Made by a program: the position numbers and the translations under genes. A DNA stretch of 40,380 nucleotides from Nemertoderma westbladi (lineage: Eukaryota > Xenacoelomorpha > Nemertodermatida > Nemertodermatidae), in NCBI GenBank assembly GCA_032718475.1, contig JAUCBJ010005848.1, positions 1 through 40,380 on the forward strand, read 5' to 3'. The notes under the pieces were generated by a model. That model had not been told where the DNA came from, did no database searches, and was given only the letters and a program-made list of their open reading frames with translations. Of this stretch, positions 1-12,100 are shown piece after piece; the stretch's first letter is position 1, and each line of letters starts with the position of its first letter.

Positions 1-129
1 CAATTAATTTCCTTTAAAAGGCAGGTTGAAAATGGTGTTTTTACCGTAATCAACTTAATTAACTAATTAACTGCTATTATCTTAGCTTCTCGAAGGCCAC
101 ACGGAAATTCTACTTGGAAAATTTCTAAA

Positions 130-410
130 CTTTTGCCAAACAACATGTGTACCAAGTTTGGATAGATTTCATCAAAGATTGGCCGAGTTATTAACGTTTA
201 AAATTGAACACGACAGAACGACAGAACGACAGAACGACAGAACGACAGGTTGATTAATGGTACCACTACGCTAAGGCTCACTCACTTCGTGGCTCGCCCC
301 ACAGGGGGGAAACTTGACGCAAATCCCATCTCGGCGAATTAATATAAAGTCTCACTGTTAAATTCTCATTTCAGGGAAAGGAGCAGGTTACAGTGGCGCG
401 TTATTATAAC
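130..410 (-). repeat. Dispersed repeat with GTGGGGCGAGCCACG-type end (R1 family)
   Basis: On the plus strand this reads: a conserved block (ACCAAGTTTGG..GAGTTATTAACG), then four to five ACGACAGA units at about 216-248, then AAGGCT..ACTTCGTGGCTCGCCCCACA ending at 303, then a block ACGCAAATCCCATCT..GAATTAATAT. The same blocks in the same order occur as the reverse complement near 33512-33660, and the ACGCAAATCCCATCT block recurs at 33888. This is therefore a dispersed element family with a short tandem repeat next to the terminal motif. No coding capacity was seen. Confidence 0.65.
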
Positions 411-2660
411 CAAAACAATAAACTAAAGTTATATTAACAACTTATTTTGGGAGAAATCAGTTATTATTTGCGTCGAATTTCCCTGGAGAGTGATGAACAT
501 CTAGATTGAATATGGACATAGAATATATCGATACAGAATACTGACACAAAATATATGGACACAGAATATACTGATGGGGAATATCCGCTAACGGATTTAG
601 AAAATTCATTTAAATATTCTACATGCCACATGCAATATAATTCAAGCCTTTGGAATTTTTTAAATTCCATTTATCAATTTAATAATCAATGTCAATTAAT
701 AATTAATTGGTAACTAAAGGTGAAATAATACTTTGTAAGTAAGTGAATGCCAATTAATACAATTTTAAGGTATTTTGTGCCAAAAAATTACAGTCCTGAA
801 GTTTAAAATTAAAACGCAAAATAATGGAATTAATTAAATTAACTAATTAAATAATGGATGTGTCAAATTAGCCCGAAAGTGAAATGAGCCAAATTTAGAC
901 AAACCACGCCCCAACTTTTGTATTTCGATCGGCTTATCATTTCAAACTGACGTCTAACGCACCTCATTGCTGTGCCAATACCCAAAGGCCAACACTCGAT
1001 ACGCAAGCCTATGCAATAAATTCCTGCTGCATAGAGTAATACAGAACATATACAGACGGCACAAAGCCACTTAGTTAATCGTTGGTGATGTTTCTTCTAC
1101 AATGCGATGCGTAACTTTTGTTCAGTTTCAAGTAGTATGGCTGGCTATCCCAGACAAAGAAACATTTCCGTTGGTTCTCTGTCTCTCCCTGACTTTTCGT
1201 GACAATAATCTTGGACAATCTTCCCAACGAACTTCACCCCAAACACAAAAGAATCATCAGGCCTGTTGCAGAGGACACCACCAGGATGGGCGGTGATGAT
1301 CTGGAGCTAATAATCATTCAATGAGTCGAGTGAGTGACAATAACCGCATCACTGAGTTCGATTATATTTGTGTTTAGATTAAACTAAAATCCGGGCCATA
1401 AATCGTCACGACAGAGAGATCATTCTTGAAACGGAAATATCGGGTGAATGACATCCTAATCCTCAATTAGCCTTATGGAATCTGACTGGTATATAAATTT
1501 ACTGTCAATATAAAAAGGGTCTATTCAGACTCGGTGTAAGTTTGATCATATATTTGGCAACGATCTATGCAAATGGTGAGGCATTTGACAATAATTAACG
1601 CCGCAGAACATTACGTGGGAAGTCTACAGTATTTCGGTTATTCCAAGGACTACATCACTTGGATAAGATTAACATTACTGAGTTAACGCATTAGCGCTAC
1701 ATTATCACATAGTATGCCAAATCCCGTTAAAAGCTTACCCTTAATATTGTCATCACATTCCCGCCCATTACACAATCAACTCAGATTTTTACTACAAATC
1801 ATGAACCTTTACACAATACGTATGGTGTCATTCTTATTCTGAAAATGAATTATTTTATTTAATATGAGAATTATTCCGATGGATTGCAGCTTGCTTGGCC
1901 CTTGGGGATAAATTGTCTCCCATTCTCCCCTTGGGGTCTTTACCTTGTGATTGATTATACTAAGCTTCCATTACGGCACCCATTCCGGCCCATGTTCCAT
2001 GCCACGCCATTATGATTCTCGCACCATTCCAGAGCTACACCATAAAGGCAAGCCATACCATTGAGTGTTCCCCCCCTGGGGCCATATTGCCTTTATGTCT
2101 CTCCAGCTTGTAGCTAAATAAAAGATCATTACAATGGTAAGTTACACTCTTAGACCAATCTTATGGGCTGTGGCTAAGTATCCTTCCTCTATAAAGCGCT
2201 CTGACTGGAGCCCATATTCACTAAAGCATGACAAGAGACATCACAGTTTTCCAAAAGCCCAAGATGCGGTTGTCGTTGATTGTACAAGGTGGACGTGGTC
2301 TATAGAATAGAGCTTCCATTGTTCCTTCTAAAAGGATTTTGGGACCATTCATTATTAGAAGCAATACATTTGCCCGGTTCCCAATTGCTTTGGTTAAGTT
2401 TGATGGAATTCAATCAACGATAGCTAATTGCCACCCATATCCAATGGTTTTTACGCCTTGAAATTCTTGTGTCGCGTCCAATGGAAAATTGTATGAAGCA
2501 AATGATACGATCCATAAATGTGAGAAATTACGAAATGTGCAGAAGTAATGCGGCATGGAATGGATTATTACAAAATTGGTCATAAATATGAAAAAATGAC
2601 GGGTAATTGTCCTCTATATTTCTCCAGACTTTTTTATTACTATATTAACAACTTAATTTA

Positions 2661-2671
2661 TTATATTTCAG
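2661..2671 (+). other. Splice acceptor of the FOXO exon
   Basis: The sequence TTATATTTCAG precedes AATTCAATCCGG. Splicing here places Asn-Ser-Ile-Arg-His-Asn in frame with the downstream 369 codons, which matches the forkhead domain exactly and so decides the exon start. Confidence 0.85.
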
Positions 2672-3781
2672 AATTCAATCCGGCACAATCTATCGTTGCA
2701 CAATCGTTTTATGCGAATTCAAAACGAGGGAACTGGGAAAAGTTCCTGGTGGGTGATAAACCCGGACGCAAAACCCGGGAAATCGCTGAGACGTCGGCCG
2801 CTATCCGACACTCCATCCTCTAAGTACGAGCGGAAGCGCGGTCGACAGAAGAAGAAGGTAGACGAAAGTGTGGTCGCGAGGTTTACTACCGGCGTCATCG
2901 GCAACGGGAAGTGGATGCAACACAGTCCCACCGCGTCCCCGAAAGACGAACTCATAAACAATTCGCCGGCAGTTTGGAACGATTTTCGTGCCCATAACAC
3001 CTCGAACGCAAATCGATTGTCCCCCGCGATGGTGCTAATACCACCGCACCACCACCAGAGCAGCGGAATGTCGCCTACCCATTACGCCCCCGAAACGATG
3101 GGAGCTCCCCTGATTGGAGGACCTCCGGCCAATCCGTTGCTACGAGATACTACCATGTTTGACTCGTTTAAGTTCGGATCCCACCCCCATCTTATGATGG
3201 CGCCTTCTGATCAGGACCAATACGGGTATTCATCCAGCGGTGGACCCTATATGGGTCTGTACGGACCACCAGACAGCTACCCCTACAGTCTCGGACCATA
3301 CGGAGACCAACCAACCCTTATGCCATCCCTGGATCCCTATGGTATGATAGGGCCCTCTAGCGGCCCTTCAACAAACGAATATCATCAGCAACAGATGGAG
3401 CTGATGATGAGTCGTCATGAATGCGGATCAGATGAAATGCGACTCGAAGCATATCGTCAATCGGGTTGCCAAGGCAATCAACTTTTACCTAGTCTACAAC
3501 AGCCTATAGCGAGCGGGGCATCTCTATCTACAGCCGGCATTAAATACACGGATTACCCTTACGGAAGTATCTATAGCAACGGGGAATTTACAAACGGCAG
3601 TCTAGACTCCAACTCTCAAATGATTCATATGGATTATTCTTCGGAAGGCGCGCCGATTCGAATGTCAGGATTCCCGGGCAGCCAATCAATACCGCCACGA
3701 ATGGTGCACGGAGGCGCCAACCTGCGTCTACCCCTAACTACGACGACGGGGGATAGCCTGCATCAGGAGTGGGTGCATTAG
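2672..3781 (+). CDS. FOXO: Forkhead box O transcription factor, 3' coding exon (partial)
   Basis: FOXO proteins are nuclear transcription factors that are inhibited by insulin/PI3K-AKT signalling. The exon opens after TATATTTCAG with NSIRHNLSLHNRF and then RIQNEGTGKSSWW, the helix 3 and wing region of the forkhead domain. GTGKSSWW and the following NPDAKPGKS are FOXO hallmarks, and FOXO genes commonly have an intron at exactly this point. RRRPLS (Ser45 of the exon, near 2804-2806) fits the central AKT consensus RxRxxS, followed by a basic nuclear-localisation stretch (exon residues 51-63, KYERKRGRQKKKV). The remaining roughly 300 residues are Pro/Ser/Gly/Tyr/Met-rich and probably disordered. 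I do not recognise the usual C-terminal acidic transactivation helix. The exon contributes 369 residues. The N-terminal exon(s) lie outside the window or in sequence I could not identify. The ORF starting at a downstream TTG is only this exon without its splice acceptor. Confidence 0.93.
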   Translation, partial: NSIRHNLSLHNRFMRIQNEGTGKSSWWVINPDAKPGKSLRRRPLSDTPSSKYERKRGRQKKKVDESVVARFTTGVIGNGKWMQHSPTASPKDELINNSPAVWNDFRAHNTSNANRLSPAMVLIPPHHHQSSGMSPTHYAPETMGAPLIGGPPANPLLRDTTMFDSFKFGSHPHLMMAPSDQDQYGYSSSGGPYMGLYGPPDSYPYSLGPYGDQPTLMPSLDPYGMIGPSSGPSTNEYHQQQMELMMSRHECGSDEMRLEAYRQSGCQGNQLLPSLQQPIASGASLSTAGIKYTDYPYGSIYSNGEFTNGSLDSNSQMIHMDYSSEGAPIRMSGFPGSQSIPPRMVHGGANLRLPLTTTTGDSLHQEWVH

Positions 3782-4700
3782 GGGGAACAAGTAATAACCG
3801 AATGGTTGAAATATAATGTGCAGATATTCATTTATTATGTATAGTATTAGTGGAGTGAGTTCTATAAGTCCATTGTTCTTATATCGCTGTGCAGGTAATT
3901 GCTTTGGCGATTGGGTCGCCATGGCGGGGTTTCTATTTTGAAAGGGTCTGTCTTTGGCAACGGGCATTAACATTTGCTAATAACTATGTTGCTAAACTAC
4001 TTAAAACGCTAATTATTTCGCCCCGGGACTTAACAAATAAAACAAATGCTTGTCAATTATTCGAGTGGTCTCTACTAACCGTTTAGTGCACGGGCCCCAT
4101 CGCCTCTTATCGTCCAGGTACGTGTGTCAGATCCCGCAATTTATAACAATAAATTGGATGTCATATTGTTGAGAAAATTTCAAGGAGAGAAAGATACTAT
4201 TTTAAAATAAATCCAATTTGCGCTTTATTATTAAAATTAATGCAGAAAAGTTGCCATTCCATCCCGCATCATATTTTATTAAAATTTTGAATCGTTCTGA
4301 TTATTGTTTACTGATAGGCATATCACATCGTTAGTTTATATCAAGAAAGAGACTGATAATATACTGTTTATCATAGAAAGGAAATAGGATCTATATAGAA
4401 AGGCACGCACATGAAGTCAACTCGCCCCATTTGTGTTTTAGTTTCAGTTTAATTAATATGTTTTTGGGATATGCCTATGTTATATGAATTAGTTTTAGAC
4501 TCTTGCCATTTAAATAGTTTTTCTTACAACAGTTTATATACAATTTCCGATTCATATTGTACCTGTTTTCACCATTTTTCGTTCGAGAAATTCCTTGTTC
4601 AATTTAGTTAGAGATAGTTTTGGCAGTGATGAAGAGATCTTAAATAAACATTGTAATTATAATATTATTTATGGTTCAATATGTTGATAATTAGTTGAGA
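3782..4700 (+). other. Probable FOXO 3' UTR
   Basis: AT-rich sequence following the FOXO stop codon. AATAAA hexamers occur at 4036-4041 and 4148-4153, with another near 4643. The extent of the UTR cannot be fixed without transcript data. No coding exon was seen. Confidence 0.45.
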
Positions 4701-7700
4701 TTTATTGTTAAAATATATTTTCATGATGTTTTTTATATGCAGTAAATTCCGGCGATCCGCAGCATTCCTCCAGTTCGCGCGGACAGCCGAATGAATTTTA
4801 TTGCTGACTCAATTCATGATCATGTTAATGTATTATGTTTCAAATAGTTTGATCGGTGCATCGCTAACTCTTCTCAACATAAAATTCAATTAACTCCCGC
4901 AGTGCCGCATGCTATTTAATGTTTTTTTATAAGTCATTTTTTTAATGTTTCATATTAGTTAGGTGTAGAGCTGTAGATTTGTTTAACTAATAGTGTGAAA
5001 CAATTGCTATCTGATTTATGGCACATAATTATTGATTAATATTTATATTTGTCATTATCCATTATTATTTACACTTATGTACCAACACCAACACCTAGTG
5101 AGGAGCTGGACATCAGGTGTTGTATTTTAAAAGGTTTCACAAGATCGCAAAATCGGTACATTTTAAATCGTTAAATTAAATTTTATTAATTATTTAGGCA
5201 TCATAATATGTTTCGATATATTGCTATTTCGCATTTGGTTTTTCTTGCAAACTGGTTGTTAGTTAAATGCGATTATATGGTATATATATTATATATATGG
5301 TATTGTTAATGGTTGAACTTATCGGTGTTGTTTAATTGTGGACATAATAATGTTGCGTATATTGTTATTTTATCACTAATTGCTATTTCTATTTATACAA
5401 ATGCGTTACTTCAAACAGGTCTATAATACTTTTAGAGTTATCATTAAAATCAGTATTTATAGTAATCAATTAGTCGAAATATATAGTTTCAAATCAGGGT
5501 TTAGTTTAGATTTACTCAATCAATATTGTAGTTGTAGTCGAGACTTGTGCTATACTAGCTATATTTAGGCTTATGTTTGTAAGTTATAAATTATTACTTA
5601 AGTATCTTTTTCTTGTAACATTGTTTAGATTAATATTGTTATATAACCATAAATTAAATTTTTTCCATATTTTTGTTGGGGGAAAAATATGTATTATTTA
5701 TATTACAAACAATAAACAACCTTCATATATTTTTCAACTTCTACAACGTCAATCTTCACTGCACGGGTTAGGGCAGGTTTCGATCCACGGCCTGATATCC
5801 CTACTAGTACTAGGAATATAACAATTACAGAGTATGAAGCTGCTCATTAAAACTTACAAAGCGTGCCGTATCGATGGAATTCCATCTGAGATATTGATAA
5901 AAAACGAAAGGAACAGGTCACAGTGACCCTAACAGTAAACCAGAGTCAATATCCCAGATAATTAAATTATTATTGAGAACACGAAGTGCTGCCCCTGGTG
6001 GCCACGTTTGAACCTTCGTCTCATTCGGACCTACGACTCAAGAAGTCTTTCCGCTGAATGGCTGAGACCACGACGATCCTAAATGATGAATATGCAATAC
6101 CAAACGCAGGGGTGCAAAATCCATCATGTGATCGCGATGCCATATGCCATACATACTCTCCACCTAGCTATGGCCGCCGTACGAAGTTCATATACAGTCA
6201 CTGACTCAGAATTAGGAAGCACGCAGTACCTTAATTGGCGCTTAATGCGAACTTATAATTTATCTTTCCATTCTACAGCTGTTCGAGAGATCTTTATATA
6301 CAACAACTTTTTGGCGAAAACAACATATTTTGGGGGGAAGTAAAAGTTGATTTAAAAAATATCATTTAACAATTAAACTTAATGCAAAATAGCAGACACA
6401 TCCACTTCCACCGCTAATAATTTTTTCTCCTATTAACAAATTTTGCATAGCATCTGTTTCGCGTTATTTGCGACTTTGCCTCTGAACACAGAAGTGTCTC
6501 AGAAATTCGAAAACACTTGGAACAGACAGACCTTACCATCACATATATTGACCCTTTGATGAAATAAAGACACGTTTATTGTATTCGCAGCTTAGGAAGG
6601 CTTAAGTCTGCTACTTAAGGAATTGATTACATGCTAATAACATTGATTGCTACGAGGGCGTGGGCCAATTGGAAAATTGCCGATTGAATAGTCGGTGGTT
6701 GTGGGAAAGTCTATCCTTGGTGGGACAGCAGACACACGAATAGACAGGTGCCTCTCAATTGGAAGTGATGGGCGGTTGAACTGACGTGGTTACTGAGACC
6801 TACCTCTCGGAAACCTCGCTAATAGTATATACCGGGACACCACCGCTGCTCCTCTCGTTCCCACTGACAGTTAGTTAGTAGCTAATACAGTAACGATACG
6901 ACCTACTAGTGTAGGTCAGTAGGTTTAATATGGATCCGTTTAATTGACAACCCCACTGGACGTCAGCTTTAGCTGGCCGAAGCTAGTCTGGCTTCTATTT
7001 CCTACAGGATGGGTGGCTCATCCACGATTCCAACACGAATCTCTCCTGATTAGTTGTATTTATCAGAAGATAAAGAGAAGGGAAACTTTTTAGATTTATT
7101 CCAATTGAAATTGATCCACTTTTTCTGTGTGGTTCATTTTTTATAAGCAACAAGGCTGCGTGCGTTTACATACCAGGAGGGTTGAAGTGTCACTTATCAC
7201 GGTTTAAGTGATGTTCATTAATTCATTAATTCTAAAATGTGCATTATGATAATTTAACATTGCATATCAATAAATACACTATGACCAAGAATATCTGAAC
7301 ATGGTGTCGTTATTCAGGTAGACTGAACCCGTTCGTGAATCTTATAGTGATTTTGTTGGTATTACTCAGTGCAGGATTCCAAATATGTCACACAATCTGA
7401 ATTTCGTCGTGAAATAGCTGAGATATGAGCGTTCGAGTATGGCATGGATTTTTCATTTTTCCAATGTACAAAGCAATTCTTTTCGGCTATTTATTAATAT
7501 CATTACTCACGGGATTTGTTTAATACAGAGAGTTTTCAGTGTAATTATTACCGCATTCATAACATCTGTTAAAGAACCACAGATATTCGTAATCATACCA
7601 CCACCCTTCGATTTTAAAACGGTCCAGTAGTTTCCATCAGCTGCACTGCCGCTGGGGCCATAACCGAATTATCCGCAAACGATCTGGTATAAAAACGACA

Positions 7701-8296
7701 GCAAGCTGAAATGCTGCATAGCGCTTTCGAATTAGCGGACGCGGAACCTGCAGCTAGCTAAATCGAAAACAGGACTTGAAAGGTGTCCTGGCGAACCAAC
7801 TGGATTAACTAGTAATTATAATTATACATTACCGATGTGGGCGAGCCACGCACGCAGCCAGGGTGAGCCTTAGCGCACAATTATAATTAGTAAATACGGC
7901 AAAATTTCATGTCCTTCTGTGTGTCCGTCTGTAACGAAAAATTCATTCGTAAATAACTTTTAAAGATTTTAACTATTTTCAACCAAATTTTGTATGGGCT
8001 GGGCATACTAGAGAAAAAGTTCCAATATTTTTGAAAAATCTTTAAGTTACTGGCAAATAACTCTCGAACTTTTGACTTGAACCTTAACGACTGCCTTCTT
8101 TGATATTACGGGTGCAATAAGGTTTTACCTTCCAAAAAAATAAATAAAAAATCGGTAACTATTTTACTAACTATGAACATGTTGTTCCAAATATGAAAAA
8201 TTCCCGGTTTCATGATATTTTTCCTTGGCATTTTCCAGGTTTTTCCCGGTTTAATTTTTTTCCCGGCCTTTCCCCGGCGTTCGACACCCTGCTTTA
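4701..8296. other. Intergenic region, repeat fragments only
   Basis: No supported gene. Short open frames at 5380-5821, 6083-6343 and 7439-7630 show no recognisable domain or splice context. Recognisable repeat pieces are: GAAAGGAACAGGTCACAGTGACC near 5907-5930 (related to 375-390 and 33778-33800), a lone diverged unit of the 17-bp minisatellite at about 6010-6045 on the minus strand (TTCGTCTCATTCGGACC), and a GTGGGCGAGCCACG-containing element from 7836 to about 8110. Confidence 0.5.
7836..8110 (+). repeat. R1-family repeat fragment with terminal motif
   Basis: TGTGGGCGAGCCACG (7836-7850) is followed by GAGCCTTAGCG, then a TCCTTCTGTGTGTCCGTCTGT stretch, then an AT-rich block with AACTTTTAAAGATTTTAAC..AAATTTTGTATGGGC. 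The order (motif, AAGCCTT-like word, short GTC-rich stretch, then an ATAAC..TTTTGTATG-like block) parallels the copy at 33512. This one is more diverged and has lost one G of the motif. Confidence 0.45.
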
Positions 8297-8331
8297 TATT
8301 CTATTTCACTAATTTACTCCATAATTTGTAG

Positions 8332-8888
8332 GTGACGCAGGAAATGGTGGATGCTCTGAGGAACGAGTGGGCCTCAGTTGGGTACAACAGATTCGGTTGG
8401 ATAGAAACTTCCTGCAAAAATTTCCATAACATCGACATGTTGTTTAAGTGCGCTGCCGTGGTCGCTACCGGGATGGTAAACAATCAAACCAAGAAACTCT
8501 ACCCACAAATGACTGTAAGTGAGATTTAATATCCCAAAAGTGAACATAGAATGTTACTTATGAGATCCTAAAATGGTAACTTAGTAGCAGCCAAGCCCAA
8601 GGTTAAGGTAACAGATTAAGGTAATTGAATACAATTTGTTTGTTCTATAACAGAGAATTCCTAACAGCCTGATAAAACTGAATGTCAGTTTCCATTTCAA
8701 ACATAACTACAGTGTATAAACATTATTAACTGTTATAGGAAATATTTCGTGACAAGTTGGATAATACCCGCAGACCGGGTCTCATGGTGGCCTCCAGACC
8801 AGACCTTACCAGTCTCCCAGAACGGATTGCAAGTAGACCCATAAGGAAGACATTGCTGGAGAGAGATACCTTCTGTACTATTTTGTGA
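8332..8888 (+). pseudogene. Orphan 3' exons 4-5 of the Rab-like GTPase (partial duplicate)
   Basis: Two exons, 8332-8514 (after ATAATTTGTAG, before GTAAGT) and 8739-8888 (after TGTTATAG), encode the same 110 C-terminal residues as exons 4-5 of the complete gene at 19712-22085. These include the G5-like ETSCKN and the C-terminal CTIL box. Reading frame, splice sites and stop codon are all intact. An AATAAA hexamer follows at 8893-8898. No counterpart of exons 1-3 (Ser/Arg-rich N-terminus, P-loop, switch region, TKDD) was found in the 5 kb upstream, which is FOXO 3' flank and repeats. The fragment therefore lacks its nucleotide-binding half and a promoter of its own, and is most likely a truncated duplicate. 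Because it lies upstream of the full gene on the same strand, normal cis-splicing cannot use it as an alternative end of that gene. It could still serve a different upstream transcript. Confidence 0.85.
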
Positions 8889-9170
8889 ACACAATAAACA
8901 TTATATTGGATTTGTAACAACCGCGTACCATACCAAATACAAAAACTAATAAGTAACAAAATGTGTTACAAATATTTGCGATAGTATTACTCTAAACGTT
9001 ATTATCCAAATGTAGGTTGATTTCTAATTGTTGCAAATATAATATTGAAGTAAAAAAAGCATTTAGCGTTGTATTTTATGACATTTATGTGCAGCATCCT
9101 GGTGTAAGTAGAGTAGATGTACCATCAAGTGGTGAGTTCTGCAGTAAATACCCAACAGGGAGGTAACAAG

Positions 9171-12100
9171 ACGAAGGTCCGAATGGGACGGAGGTCCGAA
9201 TAGGACGGAGGTCCGAATGGGACGGAGGTCCGAATGGGACGAAGGTCCGAATGGGACGGAGGTCCGAATGGGACGGAGGTCCGAATGGGACGAAGGTCCG
9301 AATGGGACGGAGGTCCGAATGGGACGGATGTCCGAATGGGACGAAGGTCCGAATGGGACGAAGGTCCGAATGGGACGGATGTCCGAATGGGACGAAGATC
9401 CGAATGGGACGAAGATCCGAATGGGACGAAGGTCCGAATGGGACGGAGGTCCGAATGGGACGAAGGTCAAAATGGGACGAAGGTCCGAATGGGACAAAGG
9501 TCCGAATGGGACGAAGGTCCGAATGGGACGAAGGTCCGAATGGGACGGAGGTCCGAATGGGACGAAGGTCCGAATGGGACGGATGTCCGAATGGGACGAA
9601 GGTCCGAATGGGACGAAGGTCCGAATGGGACGAAGGTCCGAATGGGACGAAGGTCCGAATGGGACGGAGGTCCGAATGGGACGGAGGTCCGAATGGGACG
9701 GAGGTCCCGAATGGGACAAAGGTCCGAATGGGACGGAGGTCCCGAATGGGGCGGACGTCCGAATGGGACGAAGGTCCGAATGGGACGGAGGTCCGAATGG
9801 GACGGAGGTCCGAATGGGACGAAGGTCCGAATGGGACGGATGTCCGAATGGGACGAAGGTCCGAATGGGACGAAGGTCCGAATGGGACGAAGGTCCGAAT
9901 GGGACGGAGGTCCGAATGGGACGGAGGTCCGAATGGGACGGAGGTCCCGAATGGGACAAAGGTCCGAATGGGACGGAGGTCCCGAATGGGGCGGACGTCC
10001 GAATGGGACGAAGGTCCGAATGGGACGGAGGTCCGAATGGGACGGAGGTCCGAATGGGACGGAGGTCCGAATGGGACGAAGGTCCGAATGGGACGAAGGT
10101 TCGAATGGGACAAAGGTCCGAATGGGACGAAGGTCCGAATGGGACGAAGGTCCGAATGGGACGAAGGTCCGAATGGGACGAAGGTCCGAATGGGACGGAG
10201 GTCCGAATGGGACGGAGGTCCGAATGGGACAAAGGTCCGAATGGGACGGAGGTCCGAATGGGACGGAGGTCCGAATGGGACGGAGGTCCGAATGGGACGA
10301 AGGTCCGAATGGGACGAAGGTCCGAATGGGCGAAGGTCCGAATGGGACGAAGGTTCGAATGGGACGGAGGTCCGAATGGGACGGAGGTCCGAATGGGACG
10401 AAGGTCCGAATGGGACGAAGGTCCGAATGGGCGAAGGTCCGAATGGGACGGAGTTCCGAATGGGACGGAGGTCCGAATGGGACGGAGGTCCGAATGGGAC
10501 GAAGGTCCGAATGGGCGAAGGTCCGAATGGGACGGAGGTCCGAATGGGACGAAGGTCCGCATGGGACGAAGGTCCGAATGGGACGGAGGTCCGAATGGGA
10601 CGAAGGTCCGAATGGGACGGAGGTCCGAATGGGACGAAGGTCGGAATGGGACAGAGGTCCGAATGGGACAAGGGTTCGAATGGGACGAAGGTCCGAATGG
10701 GACGGAAGTCCGAATGGGGCGAAGGTCCGAATGGGACAAAGGTCCCAATGGGACGGAGGTCCGAATGGGACAAAGGTCCGAATGGGACGAAGGTCCGAAT
10801 GGGACGGAGGTCCGAATGGGACGGAGGTCCGAATGGGACGGAGGTCGGAATGGGACAGAGGTCCGAATGGGACAAGGGTTCGAATGGGACGAAGGTTCGA
10901 ATGGGACGAAGGTCCGAATGGGACAAAGGTTAGAAAGGGACGAAGGTCCGAAAGGGACGAAGGTCCGAATGGGACAAAGGTCCGAATGGGACGAAGGTTC
11001 GAATGGGACGGAGGTCCGAATGGGACGGAGGTCCGAATGGGACGTCGGTCCGAATGGGACAAAGGTTAGAATGGGACGAAGGTCCGAAAGGGACGGAGGT
11101 CCGAAAGGGACGGAGGTCCGAATGGGACGAAGGTCCCAATGGGACGGAGGTCCGAATGGGACGGATGTCCGAATGGGACGGAGGTCCGAATGGGACGGGA
11201 GTCCGAATGGGACGAAGGTCCGAAAGGGACGGAGGTCCGAATGGGACGGAAGTCCGAATGGGACGGAGGTCCGAATGGGACGAAGGTCCGAATGGGACGA
11301 AGGTCCGAATGGGACAAAGGTCCGAATGGGACGAAGGTCCGAATGGGACGAAGGTCCGAATGGGACGAAAGTCCGAATGGGACGTAGGTCCGAATGGAAC
11401 GAAGGTCCGAATGGGACGAAGGTCCGAATGGGACGAAGGTCTGAATGGGACGAAGGTCCGAATGGGACGGAGGTCCGAATGGGACAAAGGTCCGAATGGG
11501 ACAAAGGTCCGAATGGGACGAAGGTCCGAATGGGACGGAGGTCCGAATGGGACGTAGGTCCGAATGGGACAAAGGTCCCAATGGGACGAAGGTCCGAATG
11601 GGACGAAGGTCCGAATGGGACGAAGGTCCGAATGGGACAAAGGTCCGAATGGGACGGAGATCCGAATGGGACGAAGGTCCGAATGGGACAAAGGTCCGAA
11701 TGGGACAAAGGTCCGAATGGGACAAAGGTCCGAATGGGACGGAGCTCCGAATGGGACAAAGGTCCGATTGGGACGAAGGTCCGAATGGGACGAAGGTCCG
11801 AATGGGACAAAGGTCCGAATGGGACGGAGGTCCGAATGGGACGAAGGTCCGAATGGGACGAAGGTCCGAATGGGACAAAGGTCCGAATGGGACGAAGGTT
11901 CGAATGGGACAAAGGTCCGAATGGGACAAAGGTCCGAATGGGACGAAGGTCCGAATGGGACGAAGGCCGAATGGGACACAGGTCCGAATGTGACAAAGGT
12001 CCGAATGGGATGAAGGTCCGAATGGGACAAAGGTCCGAATGGGACGAAGGTCGAATGGGACGAAGGTCCGAATGGGACAAAGGTCCGAATGGGACAAAGG

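Larger units (their letters stand above)
1..2671. other. Non-coding region upstream of the FOXO exon (probably intron)
   Basis: No convincing coding exon was seen here. The N-terminal half of the forkhead domain, which must precede the FOXO exon at 2672, was not found, so this stretch is probably part of the intron inside the forkhead domain. It contains a dispersed-repeat fragment at about 130-410 (listed separately). The last bases, TATATTTCAG, form a good splice acceptor. The rest is AT-rich single-copy-looking DNA with short TAATTAA-type motifs. Confidence 0.55.

Noticed and set aside
1102-1296. 64-codon frame that might be the upstream FOXO exon
   Set aside because: It has none of the forkhead N-terminal motifs and no donor in the right phase.
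5380-6343. Short AT-rich open frames of 62-86 codons
   Set aside because: Length and composition fit chance in AT-rich DNA, with no domain or exon boundary.
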